Positions 39,234 to 50,066 are shown, numbered from the stretch's first letter. The stretch is 64,000 nucleotides of DNA from Anaerolineae bacterium (GCA_027494055.1 JAOSJO010000023.1:503919-567918); one strand, 5' to 3'. Translations and numbers: made by a program. Notes: generated by a model not told the origin, from the sequence alone.

Positions 39234-40684
39234 TTACGCCGTGCCGAGCGCGCCGTTGATGCGCGCAGCCATTTCGTCGAGCATCTGCTTTGGCGTCTGC
39301 TGCCCCAGCAGCAGCGACTGGAGGAACTGAACGTACGAACTCGCACGGGTTGAGCTGGTTCCAGATCCGCGCCGTGCGGGTGTTGATCGACTGGCTGCCA
39401 GTTGCCGCCAGGGGAACCGCCGGGGAATTCTTGCAGATACATGTCGATTTCCCAGCGCTTCCGGTTCGGGTTCTGCATGGTTTCGTGATCCGCGACCGCT
39501 GGCGACGCCCGCCTTGGTGACCGGGACGACGCCGAGGTTCAGCGACCCAACCCAAGGTGTTGGACGGGTCAGTTGCCCAGCCAGTAGGCCCACCGGAAGG
39601 CGGCCTCGCGCTTGGCGGTATCCGGCTCGCGGCAGATGGTATAGTGACCGGGCACAGAGTTGGTGTGGAACGGCCCGACTTCTTCCGTATGCGGATAGGC
39701 GGCGAGCACGATCTCGAACGGCGTCTCGGCCTGGCCGGCCTCCTGCGCCACAGCTAGCTCGACCTCGATGCTCGGCCAGTGGTAGCGCATGGCGCAATTC
39801 TGGCCCCAGTAGAAGGTGTCTACGTCCGACCACTTGGGGAGGTTGGGGATCAAGACGCCATCGTTCTGGGCATCCACCAGCCACTGAAAGGCTGCGACCG
39901 CGTTCTCATTTTCGGCGACGATCCACTTCTCTTCGTCGTCCGACCAGGACTTGACGCCCCAGCCGTCGAGCCACGCCCCGAACATCCAGTAGATGACCGA
40001 GCCATGGTCCGTAGGAACGCCAAAGAAGTAGCGCGTGCTGCCGTCGCTGAATTCTGCGCCATACTCCCGCATCACGTCGAAGGTCAGGCTGCCCCGATTC
40101 TCGCCGATGGCCTCGAAAATCCCAGCGCCACCGTGATTCTCCAGTGCGGTCTTCGACAGGGCAGTCATGTCGGCGCTGGGGAAGGCGGGAACTGCCATAG
40201 AGACGGCCCAGCATCGTCAGTGCTTGCCCTCATTCCGGGCAGCCAGTCCGCGTCCATTTCCTGGGTCACGTAGTCGTCGACCGGCTCAAACAGACCTGCC
40301 TGCACGCGGTCCGCCGCTAACTGTCCGTAGAGCACGTTCGGCAGGTCGCCGCTGGCAAAGGCCGTTGTCGTGACTTCTGCCTCCACTGGTCCCAGGGGAT
40401 CAGTTCCATGTTGACCTTGACGTCGGGGTTGTCGGCCTCGAAGCGCGCGATGGCATCCAGAATCCATTCATCAGAGCCGGGACCCAGAACGGTTTGACAT
40501 CCTTGCCAAGCCGCCAGATCGGGGCCTGCCAGTAGACGATCTCGGCCACTTCCTGCGCCGCCGGCTTCAGCGCGGATTTGGCCGGTGTCTCGCCCAACGC
40601 GGCGGCGAGCGGCGTCGCCGCGACGGCAGCGGAACCCGCTGCCATCATCTTGAGCATTTCGCGTCGGCTCATCTTGTTCGCCAT
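39234..40684 (-). pseudogene. extracellular solute-binding protein of the ABC importer, heavily frameshifted
   Basis: The ATG at 40684 (AGGAGG upstream) begins MANKMSRREMLKMMAAGSAA, a twin-arginine signal. Pieces of one family-1 solute-binding protein then follow in alternating frames: EIVYWQAPIWRLGKDVKPFW; ARFEADNPDVKVNMELIPWD; ASGDLPNVLYGQLAADRV; a long clean segment TALSKTALENHGGAGI to AAFRWAYWLGN (39569-40180); NLGVVPVTKAG; PNRKRWEIDMYLQEFPGG; and the end KQMLDEMAARINGALGTA. At least six frame changes occur in 1.45 kb. Some may be sequencing errors as elsewhere in the window, but the density is higher than in the adjoining permeases, so true decay cannot be excluded. If intact it would bind the imported sugar outside the membrane. 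Confidence 0.7.
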
Positions 40685-41847
40685 GGTCTTGTCCTCCTAA
40701 GTAGGGTCTGATGCAAGTCGGTGAAAGCACAAGCCTCTGTTTGTGATGCCGCCTCCTTTTCTCTGCCCTCCACAGGTACGCCGCTTCCACGATGATGGTG
40801 CGCAGGTCTTGCGTGCACCGGCTCACAACGCCAGGGACTGACCCTCTGGTTCCTGTGGGGGCCAGACGACCCCCGGATGATGAGCTTCGACTCAAGGATG
40901 ACTTCCCGCGCCGGGCGCGATGGGTCGGCGATGCGTTCGAGCAACAAAGCCGCTGCCGTCTGCCCCAGCTCATACGTCGGCTGCGAAACGACCGTGATCG
41001 GCGGCTGGCTGAAGCACTGCATGTCGTCAAACGTCGCCAGCGCGATGTCATCCGGCACGCGCAGGCCGCGCGCGCTGACGGCGTTGAGCACGCCCGTTGC
41101 AAGCAAGTTGTTTGCAGCGAGCAACGCCGTTGGCGGGTCGTCGAGGTCCAGGAGCGCTTCGGCAGACTGGTAGCCGAACGGCTCCTTTGGCATCCCCGTG
41201 CGCACCAGCTCAGGTTCATACGGGATGCCGTGCGCGCGCAGCGCCTCCCTGTAGCCCTGGTAACGCTCGGCGCTGGTCGTGATCGTGAGCGGCCCGAAAA
41301 TGCCGCCGATCCGGCGATGCCCGTTGCTGATCAGGTGCGCGGTGAGTTCGACCGCCGCCGCGAAGTTGTCAATCACCACCGTATCCACATCCAGGTCGCG
41401 CATTCGGCGGTCAACGGAGACGACAGGGATCGAGGCGTCGAGCAGCGCCCGGCTTGGGTTCCCCGTTTCCCGCGTCGGCGTGATGATCACGCCCGCGACG
41501 CGCTCCGCCAGAACCAGGTCGATATAGAGCTTCTCCTTCTCGATGTCCTCGTCGGCGTTGCAGAGGAAGACGGCGTGTCGCTCAATGTACGCCGCGTCTT
41601 CGACCGCGCGCACCAGAGCGGTGTAAAAGGGGTTCTGGATGTCAGAGATGATGAGGGCGATGATCTCAGACCGCTGCACCCGCAGGCTGCGCGCGATCCG
41701 GCTGGGCTGGTAGCCCAGTTCCTCAATCGCCGCCATCACCCGCGCCCGCATGGCCTCACTGACGTGCGGCTTGTTGGTCAGGACGCGCGACACGGTCGCA
41801 CGCGACACGCCAGCATGGCGGGCTACTTCCTCGATGGTAACGGGCAT
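40669..41847 (-). CDS. LacI-family transcriptional regulator
   Basis: The N-terminal HTH is exact for the family: VTIEEVARHAGVSRATVSRVL, then SEAMRARVMAAIEELGYQPSRIARSL with the minor-groove hinge helix. The periplasmic-binding-like core follows (ALIISDIQNPFYTALVRAVE, GVIITPTRETG, DNFAAAVELTAHLI, FDDMQCFSQPPITVVSQP). The last normal segment is ESKLIIRGSSG near residue 330; the remaining about 55 residues do not look like LacI. A one-base indel near 40860 would instead give a stop at 40823, the expected length, so the listed end is probably an artefact. The gene directly precedes the ABC importer and has a double operator upstream, so it probably represses itself and the transport genes. Confidence 0.88.
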   Translation of the reverse strand: MPVTIEEVARHAGVSRATVSRVLTNKPHVSEAMRARVMAAIEELGYQPSRIARSLRVQRSEIIALIISDIQNPFYTALVRAVEDAAYIERHAVFLCNADEDIEKEKLYIDLVLAERVAGVIITPTRETGNPSRALLDASIPVVSVDRRMRDLDVDTVVIDNFAAAVELTAHLISNGHRRIGGIFGPLTITTSAERYQGYREALRAHGIPYEPELVRTGMPKEPFGYQSAEALLDLDDPPTALLAANNLLATGVLNAVSARGLRVPDDIALATFDDMQCFSQPPITVVSQPTYELGQTAAALLLERIADPSRPAREVILESKLIIRGSSGPHRNQRVSPWRCEPVHARPAHHHRGSGVPVEGREKEAASQTEACAFTDLHQTLLRRTRPWRTR

Positions 41848-41865
41848 ATGGTTGCGCTTTTCGTG

Positions 41866-41904
41866 GTTGAGATCGATTACAATTCTGTTGTAATCGATCT
41901 CAAC
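41866..41904 (-). promoter_or_regulatory. 39-bp perfect palindrome: paired LacI-family operators
   Basis: Two 17-bp arms (GTTGAGATCGATTACAA and its exact complement) surround TTCTG, 19 bases upstream of the lacI ATG. Each arm is itself a near-palindrome, TTGnnATCGATnnCAA, with the central CG typical of LacI-family operators. Two repressor dimers could therefore bind with centres 22 bp apart, or the whole could form a cruciform. Autoregulation is the simplest reading. Confidence 0.75.
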
Positions 41905-41916
41905 ACATTTGTCAAC

Positions 41917-43395
41917 CTACTCCTGTCGCTCAGTACAACTTACGCAGATGCGAGTCCAGTCAGACGGGGTTGAGGCCGGCGCGGCGTCTACGCCCTGTGC
42001 GGATCGGTCACGGCGCAGGCCGGGAGAACCCCGGCCGGCGGATCCGCTCAGCCGGTAGCCCAGGCCAAAGCCGCCCAGGCTGTCCGTCCATGCCACGCCA
42101 TCGCGCACGCGGAAGATGCCCGCGTGCACACGCGCCTCCGGCAGCGAGGTCTCCGGGTAGTACTGCCGCGCGTTGGCCTCGATCCCGTGTGCGGGGTTCA
42201 GGCGCGCGGCCAGGCCGACGGATTGCAGCAGCGCGATCCCAGGGTTGGTCAGGTCCTGGATGACGTAGGGGACGCCCAGCGCCTCCGCGCGCGCCGCGAA
42301 GAGCAGGTCCATGCTGTGGCACTTGCAGGTCTTGAGCACGATGCCGGACCAGCCGAGCGCCAGCGCCAGGTCCATGTCGTCCAGGCTGATGAGACTCTCG
42401 TCGATGAACACCGGCTTGAGCGCGGCCAGCGCGCGCATGTCGAAGCGGTCACGGCGCATGTCGCGCGCAGTCGGCTGCTCCACGTACACGACGGCGTCAT
42501 ACGCCCCCGCGTCAACCTCCTGCAGCCGGCGGAGCAGCTCGATCATGTAGGCCGGGCTTTCGCACTGCTCGTTGGCGTCGAGCGACAGGCCGATCCGGTC
42601 GGGGCGGTCGAGCGTCTCGCGCGCAACCGCGTAGACCGACTGCACCCGGTCGAGGTCCCAGCCCAGGTCGTTGCCACGCAGCTTGATCTTGAAGCCGCAC
42701 ACGCCGTCGCGCGCGATCCACCGGTCGAGGCTGTGCGGGTACCCGTCGTCGCGCGCGCCCGCATCGACCTCGGAAGCGCGCAGCGCGTCCACGCCGCCAA
42801 CCGTGTGGAAGACAGGCACGACCGGCGCAAACGCCGGCCGGACGTAATCGCCCACGTAGCGGCCCCGAAACCCGGCGCCCAGGTGCGCGCTCAAGTCGTG
42901 GCCGGCGAAGTCCGCGCCGTAACCGTCGTAGGTCGAAATGCGGTTCACGACGCCAAAAGCGTCATGGATCGCCGTATCGACCGGCGACGCGCACACCAGA
43001 GCGCCCAGGAAGGGCATCGCGACCGGCAGCGCCATCGCGGCGCAAACGTCCGCGCTGATGGCTGCCAGGTCGCCCTCCAGTGCCATGAAGATGTCAATGG
43101 GGTGCGCAAAGGTCGCGTACTCGGCGGCGCGCGCGCAGAAGCCCTCGGTGACGCGGCGCATCGCCGCGTCTTTCACGGCACTCTCGACGCCCGGATCGCG
43201 GAACGCCCACGGATAGGACAGAAAGACCACCCCCCACCCGTCGGCGACCTGCCCGCGCCGGTTCTGGACGCGCGCCCACACGTGGCACAGCGTGATCGAG
43301 TCGACCACAGCGCTCCCGAACTTGAAGGATTCGCGCGCGCGTTCTTCGGAGAAGTGGGCCTCTGCCTCAAGCACGCGGATATCGGAGTCAGGCAT
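41917..43395 (-). CDS. enolase-superfamily (mandelate racemase/muconate-lactonizing-like) enzyme
   Basis: About 492 residues, longer than typical acid-sugar dehydratases (about 400). The barrel carries the superfamily residues: FKIKL with the KxK catalytic lysine (about 235), metal ligands in GLSLDANEQC (Asp), VVYVEQPTARD (Glu) and VFIDESLISLDD (Asp/Glu), then IVLKTCKCHS with a second Lys. The capping N-terminus begins MPDSDIRVLEAEAHF. The ATG at 43395 has GGGGAGG upstream; the open frame before it covers the neighbouring gene. Such enzymes dehydrate aldonates or aldarates. The last about 45 residues after GFGLGYRLSG look non-native and may reflect an indel. It precedes the lacI gene in the same direction. 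Confidence 0.8.
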   Translation of the reverse strand: MPDSDIRVLEAEAHFSEERARESFKFGSAVVDSITLCHVWARVQNRRGQVADGWGVVFLSYPWAFRDPGVESAVKDAAMRRVTEGFCARAAEYATFAHPIDIFMALEGDLAAISADVCAAMALPVAMPFLGALVCASPVDTAIHDAFGVVNRISTYDGYGADFAGHDLSAHLGAGFRGRYVGDYVRPAFAPVVPVFHTVGGVDALRASEVDAGARDDGYPHSLDRWIARDGVCGFKIKLRGNDLGWDLDRVQSVYAVARETLDRPDRIGLSLDANEQCESPAYMIELLRRLQEVDAGAYDAVVYVEQPTARDMRRDRFDMRALAALKPVFIDESLISLDDMDLALALGWSGIVLKTCKCHSMDLLFAARAEALGVPYVIQDLTNPGIALLQSVGLAARLNPAHGIEANARQYYPETSLPEARVHAGIFRVRDGVAWTDSLGGFGLGYRLSGSAGRGSPGLRRDRSAQGVDAAPASTPSDWTRICVSCTERQE

Positions 43396-43409
43396 CCAGA
43401 CCTCCCCGC

Positions 43410-44264
43410 TCAGCCCGCGCCGGCTGTAGCCTGAGCGCCCCAGGTGTTCGCGCGCATGCGCTTGAAGAACGCGACCTCGCCCTTCAGGATGCGCCAGAAC
43501 TCGGCTTCGGGAACCTGGTGATACTCGCAGTGCATCGAGAGCGGCCCCTGATAGCCGACCCGGTGCAGGTCGGCGAAGACCGCCGTCCAATCGACCATGC
43601 CCTCGCCGGCGGGGACAACCTCGAAAGCGACGCTGCCGTGGCCGTTCTTCTCCTCACGCCACTTGAGGACGTCCTTCAGCGCCACGATGCTGAGGTACTT
43701 TTGCACCATCGCCAGCCCGAAGGCGAACTCCTCGCCTTCCAGGACCAGGTGCAGCGGGTCCAGGTACGCGCCGATGTAGCGGGGGTCGAAGCCGTTGATG
43801 AGGTGCGCGAGCGCGGCGGCGTTCAGACCCATGCACCGGTCGTTGTGCGTGTGATAGCAGATTTTCACGTTGTACTTCTGCGCCAGTTGCGCCCAGCCCT
43901 CCAGCGCGGCCCTGATCTTGCCGACCTCCGCCCAATAATCCTGCGTGACGGGGTCGAAGCGAAAGTAGCCGAGCTTGAGCAGGCGGACGTTGGCGCTGTC
44001 CATCGCTCGCAGCGTCGGCTCGGCAGTCGGGTTGTCCGGGGTCAGCAGGTCGAGGCTGCCGGTAATCATGGGGATGGCGAGGCCGGCGCGCTCCAGCGTG
44101 CGCGCGGCCTGGACCAGCGCCTCCCCTACGTTGTCCGGGTTGACCGGGTAGCCGGGCCGGACGCAGAGGTCGTACCCCTCGAACCCGTACTCGTGGGCAA
44201 TCCCGGCGAGTTCGTCCACGCTCTTCTCTCTGAGCATCTTCGAGAACACGATGATTTCACGCAT
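43410..44264 (-). CDS. sugar phosphate isomerase/epimerase (TIM barrel)
   Basis: A 284-residue xylose-isomerase-like protein. Strand and metal-site motifs are readable: EYGFEGYDLCVRPGYPV, KICYHTHNDRCMGLN (His/Asn), YIGAYLDPLHLVLEG (Asp, His), IVALKDVLKW and LSMHCEYHQVPEAEF (Glu). The ATG at 44264 with GGGGCAGG upstream was preferred over one ten codons earlier. It follows the Gfo/Idh gene and precedes the dehydratase by 14 bases, so the three are co-transcribed. The enzyme probably interconverts keto-sugars or sugar acids of the same pathway. Confidence 0.85.
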   Translation of the reverse strand: MREIIVFSKMLREKSVDELAGIAHEYGFEGYDLCVRPGYPVNPDNVGEALVQAARTLERAGLAIPMITGSLDLLTPDNPTAEPTLRAMDSANVRLLKLGYFRFDPVTQDYWAEVGKIRAALEGWAQLAQKYNVKICYHTHNDRCMGLNAAALAHLINGFDPRYIGAYLDPLHLVLEGEEFAFGLAMVQKYLSIVALKDVLKWREEKNGHGSVAFEVVPAGEGMVDWTAVFADLHRVGYQGPLSMHCEYHQVPEAEFWRILKGEVAFFKRMRANTWGAQATAGAG

Positions 44265-44345
44265 TTGGACCTGCCCCTTTCTATGGGTGTGCAAAATCGG
44301 TGACGCTATGAAACGCAGTGCAGATCGCCGCGCGTGGCGCGCAGC

Positions 44346-45325
44346 CTAGAGGGTGTGCAGCCGGTGCGCTCGAATCGACGCGACGGCAGCGAACGTGAGC
44401 CTGGAGCCGCGCAGCCCTCCGCGACCCCGACCGACGGCTCGGCCTCGCCCGCAAAGACGGACGCGGCCTCATCCAGCAAGGCCCAGTGGCCCTTGTCCAC
44501 CGCCGGCAGGGAAAAGGATTTCTCACCGTCAGGCGCGTAGACGGCCATGCGTTCGAACCCGTAGATCACAACCGTGTGGTTGTTGCACGTGATCTGGATT
44601 TCCTCTTTGGGACAGGCGTTGTTGCCCACGCTCGACAGGTACAGCACCGCCGCCGAGCCGTTGGGAAAGCCCAGGGTGATGGCGGCGCTGTCCGGCGCGC
44701 CCGTCGGACTCGGCGCGGCGAGGTTGCCGCCCTCGGCGTAGAGGCGCACGGGGTCCTGCCCGACGAAGCGGCAGAGCAAATCAAGCGCGTGGCAGCCCTC
44801 GCCGATGACGCGCCCGCCGCTGAGCTTCTCGTCGATCATCCAGCTCGTGCCGTAGGGGTTCCAGTCGGCGAAGCGGTAGCAGATCAGCATGGGCTCGTCG
44901 AGCGACGCAAGCAGGTCCCGCGCCTGGAGCGAGAAGGGAGCGAGCGCGCGGTTGTAACCCAGCACGTATTTCACGCCACTCTCGCGGACCGCCGCCGCTG
45001 CCGCCTGGCACTCCGCTTCGGTCAGGCCCATCGGCTTCTCGCAGTAGATGTGCTTGCCGGCGCGCGCGGCGCGGATCGTGAGGTCGGCGTGGTTGTGGTG
45101 CGGGGTCGCGATGAAGACCACGTCCACCGCCGGGTCGGAAATGGCGCGGTCGGCATCGTCGGTCCAGTAGGCCGCGCCGCCGGCCTCGGCGACGCGCTGC
45201 GCCGCGTCAGGGTTCACGTCCACCGCCGCGTGGATCTGAAACCGCGCGTGCCGGTTGAGGTTCGCGAGGTGGGTGTGCCTCACGAAGCCGCCGCATCCGA
45301 TCAGGGCCACGTTGAAGACGCTCAT
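44346..45325 (-). CDS. Gfo/Idh/MocA-family oxidoreductase, copy 2 (C-terminal frameshift)
   Basis: About 326 residues restored. NVALIGCGGFVRHTHLANL forms the Rossmann start, GKHIYCEKPMGLTEAEC carries EKP, and VIGEGCHALDLLCRFVGQDP the conserved His. It is a paralogue of the gene at 30918-31901 and would oxidise a sugar or sugar acid with NAD(P). Near 44420 a G run needs one more base; restoring it gives GLRGSRLTFAAVASIRAHRL and a stop at 44346, matching the copy-1 C-terminus. Without it the frame runs to 44306 in unrelated residues. The ATG at 45325 has AGG 9 bases upstream; an earlier ATG exists five codons before. It is the first gene of the minus-strand locus. Confidence 0.85.
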
Positions 45326-45511
45326 ATCGGGTTGCCTCATTTCTTGGGGGTGTCCAGGACGCTGGTAGGTACTGGGGCTACACTATACTACCCAAAACGC
45401 CCGCCTGCCACGGTTTGGCGGTGCCGCAGCCGCGTCGCGGCCCCGGAATTCGTGGCGGGGCCGTCGCGGTGGGTACAATCAGACGGCAATCCATGTTGAG
45501 GGGGAAACTCG

Positions 45512-46168
45512 ATGGCGCAAACACCCCAGAAGGCAACCCAGACCGCCGTCTTCGTCGTTGTGCTGCTCGTCGGCGTCTACGTGGCGCTCCAGCTCATCGC
45601 GGACGTGACCGCCGTGAAGATCGTCCAGATTGGGCCGATCACGCTGCCAGCGGGCACGTTCGTCTTCGCGCTCACGTTCACCTGGCGCGACATGCTGCAC
45701 AAGCGCCTGGGCCGTGAGTGGGCGCGCGCGGCCATCGTCACGGCGGCGGCGTGCAACATCGGCATGGCGCTCTACTTCGTCTTCACCATCGCGCTGCCTG
45801 AGGCGGACTTCTGGCCCGGCCAGGAGGCGCTCGCGGCGACGCTCGGCGTGGTGCCGCGCATCGCGCTTGCCAGCATCGTCGCGGAGGTGGTCAGCGAGCT
45901 GGTGGACACGGAAGTCTACCACGCGCTCGCGCGCCGCTTCACCGGGCCGCACCAGTGGGTGCGGGTCGCCGGCTCCAACGCGGTGAGCCTGCCCATCGAC
46001 AGCCTCATCTTCGTGACGTTGGCGTTCGCCGGCGCGCTCCCGCTGGCGGCGATGGCCGAGGTCGTGGCCGGGCAGATCGTGTTCAAGGCCGTGGTGACGC
46101 TGGTCAGCCTGCCGGGGATTTACATCATCCCGGAGGGCAGGCCGGTGCAACTGCGCGAGGCGACGTGA
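45512..46168 (+). CDS. queuosine precursor transporter (YhhQ/VUT family)
   Basis: A 218-residue inner-membrane protein with about six hydrophobic segments (AVFVVVLLVGVYVALQLIA first). Conserved VUT features include ADVTAVKIVQIGPITLPAGTF, FTWRDMLHKRLGREWAR, ASIVAEVVSELVDTEVYH and VRVAGSNAVSLPIDSLIF. E. coli YhhQ imports 7-cyano-7-deazaguanine/preQ1 for queuosine synthesis. This links to the queuosine-mannosyltransferase-like gene 20 kb away. It is divergent from the sugar locus and followed by a dispersed palindrome. Confidence 0.88.
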   Translation: MAQTPQKATQTAVFVVVLLVGVYVALQLIADVTAVKIVQIGPITLPAGTFVFALTFTWRDMLHKRLGREWARAAIVTAAACNIGMALYFVFTIALPEADFWPGQEALAATLGVVPRIALASIVAEVVSELVDTEVYHALARRFTGPHQWVRVAGSNAVSLPIDSLIFVTLAFAGALPLAAMAEVVAGQIVFKAVVTLVSLPGIYIIPEGRPVQLREAT

Positions 46169-46199
46169 GCGGGCCTCTACGCCACCTGTAGAAACCTGA

Positions 46200-46224
46200 G
46201 GGCGACCCGGCGGGTCACCCCTAC
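46200..46224. repeat. dispersed palindrome, GTAGGGGC family, copy 2 (degenerate)
   Basis: GGGCGACCC-GGC-GGGTCACCCCTAC, closely matching copy 1 but with the left end trimmed and one mismatch. It lies between the queuosine transporter and the Lrp promoter. Confidence 0.7.
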
Positions 46225-46250
46225 CGCCAGATGTGACAATACTTTTCCCA

Positions 46251-46279
46251 TTTACAGAATTCGAAGATTCCTCTATAAT
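46251..46279 (+). promoter_or_regulatory. sigma-70 promoter of the lrp-like / lyase operon
   Basis: TTTACA, 17 bases, TATAAT, ending 28 bases before the Lrp-family ATG. It sits in a short AT-rich patch. GAAGATTC inside the spacer resembles GAAGAATCTTC at the start of the coding region, a possible Lrp-type site. Confidence 0.75.
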
Positions 46280-46307
46280 ACAAAATATCATTCAGAGGAT
46301 TGCGACC

Positions 46308-48259
<1,952 letters not shown>

Positions 48260-48287
48260 GGGTGGTGGCGATACATTGACCTGATGC

Positions 48288-48600
48288 CTCCCCTCACCCC
48301 CCGCCGACCGAAGTCCGGCGCCCCCTCTCCACGCTCCGCCTCGCTCCGCGAGGCTGGGGAGAGGGGGACCAGACACCAGATATGGCGGTTTCCGTTCCCC
48401 CCTCCCCACCTGTGGGGTTGGGGGCGGACAGGCAAACGAAACTTCCAAGCGCCGATCAACATTTTCAAGGTTTGCGTAGGGGCAAGGCATGCCTTGCCCC
48501 TACACAGCCTCACCCATTTCAAGTCAAGACTCAACCCTGTCCGCCCCTGAACCACCTGTGGGGGGGGTGCGCCGAAGGCGCGGGGGTAAGGGACAAGCGG
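48288..48600. repeat. cluster of dispersed G/C-run palindromes in a 420-bp gene-free spacer
   Basis: The spacer 48260-48681 has no credible gene. It holds CCCTCACCCC...CCCCCTCTCC with inner inverted repeats and GGGGAGAGGGGG (48288-48367), CCCCACCTGTGGGG-type blocks (about 48408 and 48545), a perfect palindrome at 48476, and a terminator-like hairpin. The same block types recur at 9664, 56578 and 57887. Confidence 0.7.
48476..48503. repeat. dispersed palindrome, GTAGGGGC family, copy 3
   Basis: A perfect 28-bp palindrome: GTAGGGGCAAGGCA followed directly by its complement. It shares the GTAGGGGC/GCCCCTAC ends with copy 1, with a different centre. Confidence 0.8.
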
Positions 48601-48601
48601 T

Positions 48602-48634
48602 AACGCCCTGGGAGCTTGAAGCGCCCAGGGCGTT
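48602..48634. terminator. bidirectional terminator-like hairpin
   Basis: AACGCCCTGGG and its exact complement flank an 11-base loop between the convergent lyase and secreted-protein genes. No strong T-run follows on either strand, so efficiency is uncertain. Confidence 0.5.
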
Positions 48635-48681
48635 GTAGAACAGGAGGCTGTTCTCAGAGGGGCGGTTGACGGATGCGCCGG

Positions 48682-49951
48682 CTAATCGGTTCGGGGGCGC
48701 ATCATGCCTGAGATCAGGTCGATAAGCGATACGGCGTCCACCGGCGCGGCGATGGCGAGCGGCGCGTTGTGGTCGCCCAGCGTCAGCGACATCGTGACCG
48801 CCTGGGTCACACTCGCCACTTCGATATTGCCCGGCGTCTCGCCCATAGCTTCGGAAATGGCGGCGGGATCGACTTCGGCGGTGTACCGCATATCGACCAC
48901 GTAAGTCAGCGCATCCTCCAGGCCGATGGCCTGCGTGTACGTCATCGTTGTGCCCTTCAGCATCGCCATCGTGACCGACTGCATCGCGTCCATTTCCGGC
49001 GCGCCAGAGGGCGCACCCCCGGCAAAGGCGAACAGGCGCATGTAATCCGCCATGAACTCCTGAAAGGCCTCGGTCTCCGCCAGCGCCCCGAAGTCAAGCG
49101 TCATCTCGAAGACGGCAACGGGCACGTCATCAACCATGGCGTCATCAAGGCGCGCAACCGACATGAAGGTGGCGAGGAATTCATCCGACCGGAACGTCTC
49201 CCCAGTAGGGCGCGCTCATGAACGCCGCCATGCGCGCCATCATCCGCTGCATCGCCGGGAAGTCGCGCATGGCCGGCATGGGCATCCTGCCCGCGCGCAT
49301 CGCGTCGCGGATGGCGTCCATCCTGGCGGCGAACGCCGGACCTTCGAGCCATTCGACGGCCATATCCTTAAGCCGTATCATGTCCAGGCTGAACCAGGTC
49401 TCCTCGACGACATCCGCCCCGGCAGCCATGAACGTATCGATCAGCGGGCTGGTGAAGTAGACCACGCCATCGACCATGATGACCCTGGCCGTCAGGGTCG
49501 CGCCCGCCATCCCGCCCATCGCCGCTTCCGGCAGCACAACCTCGAACGACATGTCTGCCGAGGGCGCGAGCAGCACGCGCTCCATGTAGCCGAGCGCCCG
49601 GTCGCCGAGCGCTTCGGGGTCGCGCAGGAGGGCGAGCGCCTCGCGGACGGTGGTGTCGAGCACCTCCTCCTTGAGGGCGTCGATGTCCGCCTTATTGTAG
49701 GCAAGCGCGCCCGCGCTGTTGAAGACAAAGCTGAAGGTTTCCTCTTCCGCCGTGGCGGTACTGGTCATCTCCAGCGTGTAGGTCGCCGATGCCAGCTCCC
49801 GCATGGCGGCAACGTTGGCGACGAGCAGGTCACAGTCTTCTGGCGCAAGGTCGCCGCAGAAGGGCGCGTCGGTCCACTGCGCCAGCGCGCCGCTGGCCGG
49901 GGCAGCGACCAGGAGCAAAACAAGCAACGCGATCAAAAGCCGGCGAGTCAT
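48682..49951 (-). CDS. secreted protein of unknown function (one frameshift)
   Basis: About 423 residues restored. A Sec signal peptide is clear: MTRRLLIALLVLLLVAAPAS with a likely cleavage after ALA-Q. The mature part begins with a Cys pair (FCGDLAPEDC) and is mostly alternating beta strands and helices (YTLEMTSTATAEEETFSFVF, ADMSFEVVLPEAAMGGMAGA, VAVFEMTLDFGALAETEAF, EVASVTQAVTMSLTLGDHNA), suggesting two related beta-rich halves resembling lipoprotein-carrier folds (LprG/LolA-like), which I cannot confirm. The frame breaks at about 49197-49204, joining APYWG to ETFRSDEFLATFM. No lipobox Cys is present at the cleavage site. It stands alone on the minus strand. Confidence 0.65.
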
Positions 49952-50066
49952 GGGGTCATCTCCTTACTACCGAACATACAATCCGAAAGAAGCGACTCTA
50001 TTTTAACATGAGATGGCGGCGCACCCGTCCCCTAAAGATTCGGGGACCTCACGTCGCCGCGCAGCC

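Noticed and set aside
40669-40820. Native C-terminal tail of the LacI regulator
   Set aside because: After GSSG the residues lose LacI character and overlap the next gene's start. An indel near 40860 and a stop at 40823 are more likely, although the raw frame is what is listed.
48288-48600. CRISPR-like array in the repeat-rich spacer
   Set aside because: The repeats differ in length and order, there are no evenly sized spacers, and no cas gene is nearby.
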